Source: JBKBXU01 sp046313675
Lineage (GTDB): Bacteria; Bacteroidota; Bacteroidia; Cytophagales; Cytophagaceae
Assembly: GCA_046313675.1 (NCBI GenBank)
Contig: JBKBXU010000257.1
Span: 1 to 6,976, forward strand
Length of the DNA stretch: 6,976 nucleotides
Direction: 5' to 3'
Shown here: positions 1 to 6,030 of the stretch, one piece after another
Layout of the letters: the number at the start of each line of letters is the position of its first letter
Numbering within the stretch: the first letter of the stretch is position 1
Notes under the pieces: generated by a model
Databases searched by the model: none
What the model was told of the DNA's origin: nothing
Seen by the model: only the letters and a program-made list of their open reading frames with translations
Made by a program: the position numbers and the translations under genes

Positions 1-356
1 TTGTATAAAGATTTTGCATAGTAAAACCTGGCATCTTCCGTATATTCACTTCTTGGGAAAGTTTCAATAAAGTCCCTGTAATAGTAGGAACTCATGATAT
101 ACTGCTTTTGGTGATAATGACAATTTGCCTGATAAAAAGAAGCTTTTTCTGATTCAGAACGACCCCGCAATAAAGGCACCAACTCTTCAAACAGAACACT
201 GGCCTTATGATAATCCTTTTTCTCATAATAGTCGAATGCAGCCTGTAATTTCTCTTCCAGGTTATCACTCCGCTGAATCTTATCAAACTTACTGCATGAA
301 AAGATCGTCAGACTTAGTACGGCAAATAACAATATGTTGAACCTACCTTTTGGCAT
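1..356 (-). CDS. bamD: BamD-like outer membrane assembly lipoprotein, N-terminal part (cut by window edge)
   Basis: This reading frame starts with ATG at 354-356 and stays open to the left edge, giving 118 complete codons. Residues 1-20 are a lipoprotein signal peptide ending in the lipobox IFSC, with Cys21 as the lipid-attachment site. From about residue 35 the chain is helical and TPR-like: FDYYEKKDYHKASVLFEEL (41-59) is a typical first repeat, and FPRSEYTEDARFYYAKSLY (100-118) matches the signature between the second and third repeats of BamD/YfiO proteins. BamD is an essential lipoprotein on the inner face of the outer membrane and works with BamA to insert beta-barrel proteins. The start is fixed by the signal peptide; no other ATG lies upstream, and there is no Shine-Dalgarno. 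The OstA-like gene ends 32 bp upstream on the same strand. A generic TPR lipoprotein is the alternative, but the lipobox spacing and motif favour BamD. The missing C-terminal part prevents full confirmation. Confidence 0.85.
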   Translation of the reverse strand, partial: MPKGRFNILLFAVLSLTIFSCSKFDKIQRSDNLEEKLQAAFDYYEKKDYHKASVLFEELVPLLRGRSESEKASFYQANCHYHQKQYIMSSYYYRDFIETFPRSEYTEDARFYYAKSLY

Positions 357-362
357 AGCTTG

Positions 363-392
363 CAAAGATAACATTAAATAATATATTTTCAA
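363..392 (-). promoter_or_regulatory. Bacteroidota-type promoter for the bamD-like gene
   Basis: On the minus strand TTG (390-392) is followed by 19 nt and then TATCTTTG (363-370). This is a full match to the known Bacteroidota sigma-ABfr consensus TTG-N19/20-TAnnTTTG. The -7 element ends 6 nt before the ATG, so the mRNA would be leaderless or nearly so. The -33 TTG overlaps the TGA stop (389-391) of the OstA-like gene. Confidence 0.7.
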
Positions 393-2257
393 TTGGTTTG
401 TGCATTCTTCTTTTTTTGATATTCTTTTTCCATTTTAAGCAGCCGTTTGGCTTTTCTTTTGGCGATTTTCTCTTTCTTCTTTTTTTCTTTCTGCTCCTTA
501 CGCAGTTCTTTCTTTTCTTCTTTGGTCAACTGCTGCTTCTCCTCCTTGCTTAACTTCTTCTTAGGCTCTTTTTGCTCCTCATCAGAAGGTTTTGCAGAAG
601 CTTCGTTCTCATCTTTACCTTCTGCATTTTCACCTTCTTCCTCTTCACCTTTATCCTCAGTACCATTTTCAGCTTCACCCTCCGAACCGCTCTGTTCCCC
701 CGGCTCATAAACTACCGGCACCTTAAGGCTTGCTTTACGCACCTCTGTAACAGACTCATAACTCGGACGCTCTTCTATTCTCCACTTAAATCCTCCCAGT
801 TTTGCTTCGCCTTGATCTAATTCATGCGGAGGAATAAACTTAGACTTGGGTTCTGCCAAAAACGATATGGTATGGACTTTAGTATCTGCAAATTTAATAA
901 GCATGTCACTGCAAAGTGATTTATTTACCCCCATCACCTTACGTTCATCTTCCAGGGCATAATAGAAACTTTCCGCATTTCCGTTCACCAGCATCCGATC
1001 CATTTTCCGCTCCTTAAAGAATCCGGTCATATCACGCCCCTTTACCTGATTAAAATTTAATAAAGTATCCTGCGACACGATAAATGAATTATTATTCATG
1101 TACATCTTGTGCGGATTGTTGTTCATCATCTCCAGACGTACTGAATCGGAAGTAAGCTGGCTGGTCTCACTCCACAGAACAGGATCATGATAAAAATAGA
1201 TCGTGGAATCCCCAAAATTATAAACCAGAGAGTCGGCTATAGCCTGCAAATCCGTTCGGAAAATTTTAGCTTTAGGAAAGGCGAGCAATCTTTTCTCTTC
1301 GGGCTTTTCCTTGCTATCAATAGAAATCAGGGTGTCTGAAGTCAGGAAAAGGGTGTCCCCCTCAGAGTATTGCTTCATCAATACATTGCCATAAACCTTG
1401 GAATAGCCGGATTTTCCCCAATACTGCGCATGATCTGATTCTACAATAATGCTGTCCTTGGGAGACATAAGTTTCACGTTTCCTGCAATAATGGTAACGT
1501 CCTTCTTCTCATCGTGATGTATCTTATCACCGAAAATGGTATATTCTTCAGTCCTGACCTGTGCTTGTTTGGCAAAATCATACTGTGCCGTAACCGTATT
1601 GTAGGTCCCTTCATTGGCATACATAACATCACCGGCAGAGGTAATCTTTGAGGGACCAAAAAACGTGGCAATTTTTGTGTTGGTGTTATAATGAAGGGTA
1701 TCTGACTCCAGTTTAAAATTCTCTGTAGGGTTGTCAACCTTAACATCTTTCCTAAACCTGAATACTTTGCTCTTTGTATTGTAAAACCCCTGTTTACTTA
1801 TCAAGGTAGTATTACCATCTATGATCGTTCCACCATTGTTGTAATTAGCGACTTTGGTATTAAGGTCATAATCCAGCGCCTCCGTCGTCAGGGTCATTTT
1901 AGGATCCTTGAGCATCACGTTCTCACGGACCTTGGCTCTTCGGTTGTCACCGTTATAATAAAGCTTATTTCCTGTAAGCTGTATGGAATCCCCCTGGTTG
2001 ATGCGAACATTACCAAAAGCATCAATGCCATTCCGCTTGGTATACTGGTAAGCTGAGTCGCAATACATAATGGCATCTCCCTGCTTAAAAATAACGTTAC
2101 CACGAAGCTTTCTTACGGGTTCGTTATTTACCTTTCCTCCTTCAAGTTCTTCCGCCTGAACAAGCTCGATTTTTTCACCCTTTTTTTGGGCAAAACCATG
2201 AGCATGTAGCAGCAAAAATGCCGGCAGGCATAAAAGAATTTTAAAATTAATCTTCAT
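389..2257 (-). CDS. OstA/LptA-like periplasmic protein with a charged C-terminal tail
   Basis: This 622-residue protein has a signal peptide (residues 1-23, likely cut at GFA/QKKG), so it is exported to the periplasm. Residues about 30-470 carry the repeating beta-strand pattern of OstA/LptA-type proteins: GNV-like turns at 53-55, 82-84, 112-114, 259-261 and 290-292, alternating with strands such as QGDSIQLTGNKLYYNG (88-103) and LESDTLHYNTNTKIATFFGP (183-202). In that family the fold is a beta-jellyroll that carries lipopolysaccharide across the periplasm; a similar role here is inferred. It is far longer than E. coli LptA (about 185 residues) and lacks an obvious LptD barrel. Residues 521-562 are strongly acidic and 563-622 strongly basic, including three 8-residue repeats (569-592). 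It is divergent from tilS and upstream of bamD. No clear Shine-Dalgarno is seen. The family call is confident; the exact role is not. Confidence 0.85.
   Translation of the reverse strand: MKINFKILLCLPAFLLLHAHGFAQKKGEKIELVQAEELEGGKVNNEPVRKLRGNVIFKQGDAIMYCDSAYQYTKRNGIDAFGNVRINQGDSIQLTGNKLYYNGDNRRAKVRENVMLKDPKMTLTTEALDYDLNTKVANYNNGGTIIDGNTTLISKQGFYNTKSKVFRFRKDVKVDNPTENFKLESDTLHYNTNTKIATFFGPSKITSAGDVMYANEGTYNTVTAQYDFAKQAQVRTEEYTIFGDKIHHDEKKDVTIIAGNVKLMSPKDSIIVESDHAQYWGKSGYSKVYGNVLMKQYSEGDTLFLTSDTLISIDSKEKPEEKRLLAFPKAKIFRTDLQAIADSLVYNFGDSTIYFYHDPVLWSETSQLTSDSVRLEMMNNNPHKMYMNNNSFIVSQDTLLNFNQVKGRDMTGFFKERKMDRMLVNGNAESFYYALEDERKVMGVNKSLCSDMLIKFADTKVHTISFLAEPKSKFIPPHELDQGEAKLGGFKWRIEERPSYESVTEVRKASLKVPVVYEPGEQSGSEGEAENGTEDKGEEEEGENAEGKDENEASAKPSDEEQKEPKKKLSKEEKQQLTKEEKKELRKEQKEKKKKEKIAKRKAKRLLKMEKEYQKKKNAQTN
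482..553 (-). repeat. Three tandem 8-residue Lys/Glu repeats in the OstA-like tail
   Basis: Residues 569-592 of the OstA-like protein read as three consecutive 8-residue units: LSKEEKQQ, LTKEEKKE and LRKEQKEK. Each begins with Leu and continues with a K/E-rich stretch, which suggests a single solvent-exposed charged helix. The DNA is nearly all purine on the coding strand. The repeat is degenerate at the nucleotide level. Confidence 0.7.
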
Positions 2258-2290
2258 TCACAAGCACAAATAGTGTGTAAAATTAGTCAA

Positions 2291-2298
2291 AAAACCTA
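2291..2298 (-). promoter_or_regulatory. Possible -7 element for the OstA-like gene
   Basis: On the minus strand the 8-mer TAGGTTTT fits TAnnTTTG except at the last base and lies 33 nt upstream of the ATG. No TTG is present at the expected -33 spacing, so this is weak. It overlaps the better tilS element by two bases. Confidence 0.2.
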
Positions 2299-2304
2299 TC
2301 TTTC
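2297..2304 (+). promoter_or_regulatory. Probable -7 promoter element for tilS
   Basis: TATCTTTC matches the Bacteroidota -7 consensus TAnnTTTG except at the last base. It ends 3 nt before the tilS ATG. The expected -33 position (about 2274-2277) has only TGTG, a partial match to TTG. If used, the tilS mRNA would be leaderless. Confidence 0.4.
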
Positions 2305-2307
2305 GGC

Positions 2308-3627
2308 ATGTTTGACAGATTTATACGCTATATAACACAAAAAATTCAGATAAGATTGCATGAATCTGTAATTCTTGCCGTAAGTGGTGGTGTAGACTCT
2401 GTAGTACTGGCAGATATGATGCAAAAAACAGATATAAAATTCTGTATTGCACATTGCAATTTTCGTCTCCGCGGAGAAGAGTCGGAAGAGGATGAAAAAT
2501 TTGTCCGTGAATTAGCCACTTCTTTGAACGTTCCCATATTTGTCAAATACTTTAACACAGAAGATTATGCCTCGGAGAAAAAAATTTCTACTCAAATGGC
2601 AGCCAGGGAACTGCGCTATAAGTGGTTTGAAGAACTCAGGCAAGAGTTGGAATACGATTACGTTGCTGTAGCACATCACCTGAATGATTCCGTAGAAACC
2701 ATTCTTCTGAACCTTACAAAAGGCACCGGCATTGCAGGATTACATGGCATAGGATCTAAAGTAGGCAAAATTGTTCGCCCCTTGCTATTTGCCGAAAAGG
2801 ACGAAGTGCTGGCCTATGCTATTCAAAATAGTCTGAAGTGGCGTGATGACAGCTCAAATGAATCTCTTAAATACCAGCGCAACCTGATTCGAAATGAGGT
2901 GGTACCTCTATTAAAAAAAATAAATCCAAACCTGGAGCAAACCATGCGGCTTACGATGGAAAAAATCTCTGCCGTTGAGGGTCTTTACAATGAAAAACTA
3001 GAGCAGGTACGTCAGCAGGTATTTACTAAAGAAGGCTCGTTAATTAAACTCAACCTTTCCAACCTTCTGGATGAAAAAGAACCGGTAATTCTTATTGCTG
3101 GTTTACTGGAGCCTTTCGGATTTAGCTACACAGATGCAAAAAGTATAGCCGAAGCAAGCGGGGAAAGTGGGAAACAGTTTTTTTCCTCAACACATCGTGC
3201 TGTAACAGGAAGAAATGAACTCATTATATCGGAAATACCCGGCTCAAAGGAAAAAGCAATCCGCCTTGATGAAAATACCAGAAACTTTTCTTTTGCGGGC
3301 AAGCAGTTTTCATGGAATGTGTTAGAAAAAGCAGATGCCGTTATCAGTGGTGATCCTGATACAGCTTTTCTGGATTATGACCTTTTGAAGTTCCCTCTGG
3401 AATTACGATACTGGCAGCAAGGGGATAGGTTTGTACCTCTTGGAATGAAAGGGTATAAAAAAGTAAGCGATTTATTAGTTGATCGAAAACTTTCCATCCC
3501 GGAAAAGGAACAGGTGGTGGTTCTTTGTTCCGGTGGTGAAATTGTGTGGGTGGTAGGCTTACGATTGGATGATCGGTTTAAGGTTACCGATCAAACGAAA
3601 AAAACACTCTTGATTTCAAAACTGTAG
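2308..3627 (+). CDS. tilS: tRNA(Ile)-lysidine synthase TilS
   Basis: TilS uses ATP and lysine to convert C34 of the CAU anticodon of a minor tRNA-Ile to lysidine, switching it from Met/AUG to Ile/AUA; it is cytoplasmic and normally essential. The 439-residue length is close to E. coli TilS (about 432). The N-terminal PP-loop ATP-pyrophosphatase domain shows SGGVDS (26-31), HCNFRLRGEES (49-59), AARELRY (99-105), HHLNDSVET (124-132) and the DDSSN...YxRNxIR block (181-196). A middle domain follows. The C-terminal TilS domain covers about 364-437 with LRYWQQGDRFVPLGMKG, KKVSDLLVDRK and IVWVVGLRLDDRF. All expected motifs are intact. The ATG at 2308 gives a typical short lead-in (MFDRFIRYI) before the PP-loop. 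It diverges from the OstA-like gene, and the RDD gene follows 46 bp downstream on the same strand. Confidence 0.97.
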   Translation: MFDRFIRYITQKIQIRLHESVILAVSGGVDSVVLADMMQKTDIKFCIAHCNFRLRGEESEEDEKFVRELATSLNVPIFVKYFNTEDYASEKKISTQMAARELRYKWFEELRQELEYDYVAVAHHLNDSVETILLNLTKGTGIAGLHGIGSKVGKIVRPLLFAEKDEVLAYAIQNSLKWRDDSSNESLKYQRNLIRNEVVPLLKKINPNLEQTMRLTMEKISAVEGLYNEKLEQVRQQVFTKEGSLIKLNLSNLLDEKEPVILIAGLLEPFGFSYTDAKSIAEASGESGKQFFSSTHRAVTGRNELIISEIPGSKEKAIRLDENTRNFSFAGKQFSWNVLEKADAVISGDPDTAFLDYDLLKFPLELRYWQQGDRFVPLGMKGYKKVSDLLVDRKLSIPEKEQVVVLCSGGEIVWVVGLRLDDRFKVTDQTKKTLLISKL

Positions 3628-3644
3628 TGAATTACTTATTTGAC

Positions 3645-3652
3645 TATCTTTA
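3645..3652 (+). promoter_or_regulatory. Possible -7 promoter element for the RDD-family gene
   Basis: TATCTTTA fits TAnnTTTG except at the last base and lies 21 nt upstream of the GTG start, in the 46-bp gap after tilS. The -33 position (about 3622-3625) has CTGT rather than TTG. No terminator-like hairpin is seen between tilS and this gene, so read-through from tilS is also possible. Confidence 0.35.
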
Positions 3653-3673
3653 TATCTGCTTACTCAATATACT

Positions 3674-5398
3674 GTGAAAAATTTTAAAATAGCTCAAGGC
3701 TTTATTTATGTGCTGGCCATTTGTGGACTGGCAATAGAATTAATTTCCGTTTACCCGGTGGAAGACACCCATGCACTTTTCATAAAATTAACTATTTTTA
3801 AGCAATTCAGCCCCACAATGAACCTGCTTTTTATGAATAGCAGATTATTCGAAGTTTATATTTATGACAGCGGATTACCTTTAAATTTTCTAAATCTATT
3901 CTTTTTTTTGCTGGCATTAATCGGCGCAATTATATATACCGTTAGTAAGGGAAAAGAATCTCGCTTGCTACGATTTTCAATTTCTTCCTTTGTGCTTTAC
4001 AAGGGACTATCCTTGCTCTTTACACCAATCGGGCTATACCGTAACTTTAATTTGATACCCTGGAGTTTTTCTTTCGTTCTCTTAGCCATTGTAGCAATCA
4101 TCGTTAACATGGCATACATCTATGGTGGATACTATATCCTTAAATCTATAGCCGGAGAAAAAGAACTTGACATAAAGACTACAACTATTGGAGACGATTT
4201 TATACAAACACCTAAAATGCAGAGACTCACACACTATGTGGTTGATCTTTGTCTTTGTATACTAATTTGCTCAACCTTTTTAATGAGTTTTGGAGGCACG
4301 TTCTTTTCAATGTTAGAATCGTCTCTTGGCAGGCAAGTTACGATGATCATGTTCGTTTTCTTCGCCCGCATCCTGTATTTCCCAATATTTGAAACAGTAT
4401 TTGGCGCCAGCCCCGGAAAACTTCTTACCGAATCCAGGCTACTATCAACTAATGGTGAAAAAATCACCTTTAAACAAGGTTTTTTGAGAACCCTGTTTCG
4501 AGCAGTACCTTTTGACGCTTTCACTTACCTTGGCAATGGCAATGGATGGCATGACGATTGGGTTGATACCATGGTAGTAAAGGAAAAGCGCTCGGGTGTG
4601 CCTGCGAGAAAATATTTACTCATCATCCCTGTTTTCCTGTTAATAAGCGGATTGACCTACACAGGAACCATACTCTATGATAAATATGAGTATTATTCAT
4701 ATCAAAAAAATGAATACCTGAACAAGGTAGAAGATATTGAAAATCACTTATCCGGCTTATCATTCAATTCCATAATTCAATTAAAGAAGCTTAATCAACC
4801 ATACAGTGATGATTCTTATTTTCTTAAAGTTGAAAAAATGGAAGGAGATAATATTACCTTCTCGCTACTGCAGAAAAGCGATTATTCCATATCCCAAAAA
4901 GTGCTCGAAAGCTTATATGTGGAAAGATTTGATTCCCTTCCACAAATCACAATTGACAGAAACCTGCTTTATCAATGTATAACTAAGGATTTTGACAACT
5001 ATTCTGATTTAAAAAGAAATGGACAGGCATTGTTTCATGATTCTGAAAAATATGAGATCTATGAAATGTTTCAGATTTTTTCACCGGCCCTTAAAGAGAA
5101 CGGCAGCAGTCAAAGTTATAACTTTTTATCTTTTAATATAGGTAACACAGGAACTCCGGCTCAATTAATTTCTATAGAAAACCTTGAAGGTGATTTACAG
5201 TGGGAAAACACCCTACCTCAGGCAGTTGGAGCATCAGAGTATTCCTGGCAGACAACATTACGCTTAGAAGCATCCAATTTTAAAAAAGACCAACCTTATA
5301 AATTCAGACTCCTGTTAAAAGATGATCTTGGAGAAGGGTATAAATATGAATTAACAGGCAAAAATAATAACTTAAAAATTAAGCGTATTTATGAATGA
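3674..5398 (+). CDS. RDD-family membrane protein with an extracytoplasmic C-terminal domain
   Basis: This 574-residue protein begins with GTG; an in-frame stop at 3641-3643 and the lack of other usual starts support it. Four predicted membrane helices (about 6-27, 71-90, 101-118, 131-157) precede an RDD domain (about 179-304), recognised by QRLTHYVVDL (183-192), a helix at 221-243, ASPGKLL (245-251), FLRTLFRAVPFDAF (270-283) and WHDDWVDTMVV (292-302). A further helix (314-334) leads to a soluble region, 340-574, that I do not recognise. Positive charges (KGKESRLLR 92-100; KEKRSGVPARK 303-313) place the RDD loops in the cytoplasm and the last domain outside it. The PFxAF and HDxxxxTxVV pattern resembles the RDD form common in Bacteroidota. 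RDD proteins are poorly understood; some have been linked to ion transport. Function here is unknown. It overlaps the next gene by 8 bp, suggesting translational coupling. Confidence 0.85.
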   Translation: MKNFKIAQGFIYVLAICGLAIELISVYPVEDTHALFIKLTIFKQFSPTMNLLFMNSRLFEVYIYDSGLPLNFLNLFFFLLALIGAIIYTVSKGKESRLLRFSISSFVLYKGLSLLFTPIGLYRNFNLIPWSFSFVLLAIVAIIVNMAYIYGGYYILKSIAGEKELDIKTTTIGDDFIQTPKMQRLTHYVVDLCLCILICSTFLMSFGGTFFSMLESSLGRQVTMIMFVFFARILYFPIFETVFGASPGKLLTESRLLSTNGEKITFKQGFLRTLFRAVPFDAFTYLGNGNGWHDDWVDTMVVKEKRSGVPARKYLLIIPVFLLISGLTYTGTILYDKYEYYSYQKNEYLNKVEDIENHLSGLSFNSIIQLKKLNQPYSDDSYFLKVEKMEGDNITFSLLQKSDYSISQKVLESLYVERFDSLPQITIDRNLLYQCITKDFDNYSDLKRNGQALFHDSEKYEIYEMFQIFSPALKENGSSQSYNFLSFNIGNTGTPAQLISIENLEGDLQWENTLPQAVGASEYSWQTTLRLEASNFKKDQPYKFRLLLKDDLGEGYKYELTGKNNNLKIKRIYE

Positions 5399-5912
5399 GC
5401 AAACTAAAGAAACCCAACCCATTGAAATAAGCATTGATTTAACAAGAGATGACTATGGCGACTTTAACAGGTTTTGGTTTCAGAAAAAAGGCCTGAAAAA
5501 GAGGTTATACATCGTAGCATTTATGGCACTTACCTTTCCTTTTTTATTTAACTCGGATCACCCATTTCACCTTCTCAACTATATTTTTGAGGTGGCTCTG
5601 GTTGCTATTATTTTTGGCAGCATTTATATAGGCGGCATGTATTTAATTGTCAGCAGAACCGGCAAATACCCCTCTGAAAACGGCTCTATTTTAGGAAAAC
5701 GAACATTTATTATTACTGAAGAAGGGCTAATTGAAGAATCGGAAACCAATAAAACGCTGCAAAGGTGGAAAGGGATTAAGGGGGTCGAAACCAATAAGCG
5801 GTCAGTTTTTATTTTTGTAGATAACATTGCAGCATACATCATTCCCAAGCGCTTCTTTACAAGTGAACAAGAGCAAAATGCATTTATAAAAGCCATAAAA
5901 GATAGGTTATGA
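5391..5912 (+). CDS. YcxB-like small membrane protein
   Basis: This 173-residue protein starts at an ATG 8 bp inside the end of the RDD gene, so translation is probably coupled. After a polar N-terminus (EISIDLTRDDYGDFNRF, 12-28) come two membrane helices (about 38-54 and 62-87) and a cytoplasmic C-terminal domain (about 100-172). That domain has the YcxB-like pattern: TFIITEEGLIEES (105-117), QRWKGIKGVE (124-133), a strand pair around 139-147, and IIPKRFFTSEQEQNAFI (150-166), where the IPKR and F...F spacing is typical. The architecture is a pair of helices followed by a small PH-like beta domain; no enzymatic motif is visible. The function of the family is not established. The gene arrangement suggests it works with the RDD protein, which is inference. 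The family assignment rests on pattern similarity. Confidence 0.75.
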   Translation: MNEQTKETQPIEISIDLTRDDYGDFNRFWFQKKGLKKRLYIVAFMALTFPFLFNSDHPFHLLNYIFEVALVAIIFGSIYIGGMYLIVSRTGKYPSENGSILGKRTFIITEEGLIEESETNKTLQRWKGIKGVETNKRSVFIFVDNIAAYIIPKRFFTSEQEQNAFIKAIKDRL

Positions 5913-5915
5913 AAA

Positions 5916-5940
5916 TGGTAATATCTTTTCTATAATACCA
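5916..5940 (+). terminator. Weak candidate terminator after the YcxB-like gene
   Basis: An inverted repeat lies 3 bp after the stop codon: TGGTA (5916-5920) pairs with TACCA (5936-5940), then after an A-A mismatch TAT pairs with ATA around a 7-nt loop. It is followed by GCATTTTTC. The stem is short and AT-rich, so support is modest. Confidence 0.3.
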
Positions 5941-5959
5941 GCATTTTTCATCCTTCCTC

Positions 5960-5990
5960 TTGCCTCATTTAAACTAAACCTTTTATTTTG
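5960..5990 (+). promoter_or_regulatory. Promoter for the PAS sensor gene
   Basis: TTG (5960-5962), 20 nt, then TTATTTTG (5983-5990), which fits TAnnTTTG except at the second base. Spacing agrees with the Bacteroidota consensus. It implies a short leader of about 30-35 nt before the ATG at 6031 and independent expression from the YcxB-like gene. Confidence 0.5.
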
Positions 5991-6030
5991 GGTTATCAAC
6001 TACTGACAACTCAGCTTTTGATATTAAAAA

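Noticed and set aside
125..340. 71-codon plus-strand frame at the left end
   Set aside because: It lies opposite the bamD-like coding region, whose lipobox and TPR motifs identify the true frame.
447..820. Plus-strand open frames rich in Ser and Phe opposite the OstA-like tail
   Set aside because: They are a by-product of the purine-rich K/E codons on the minus strand; low-complexity composition and no start context or homology-like motif.
3628..3673. Possible terminator between tilS and the RDD gene
   Set aside because: No inverted repeat followed by a T-run could be found by eye in this short gap.
4234..4524. 96-codon minus-strand open frame inside the RDD gene
   Set aside because: It lies opposite the RDD core motifs, which are clearly coding on the plus strand; its own translation shows no recognisable domain.
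5624..5896. 90-codon minus-strand open frame inside the YcxB-like gene
   Set aside because: Mirror of a well-supported plus-strand gene; no promoter or domain pattern.
5922..5929. TATCTTTT as a promoter -7 element for the PAS gene
   Set aside because: No TTG at the expected -33 spacing and it sits in the loop side of the candidate terminator hairpin; the 5960-5990 promoter fits better.
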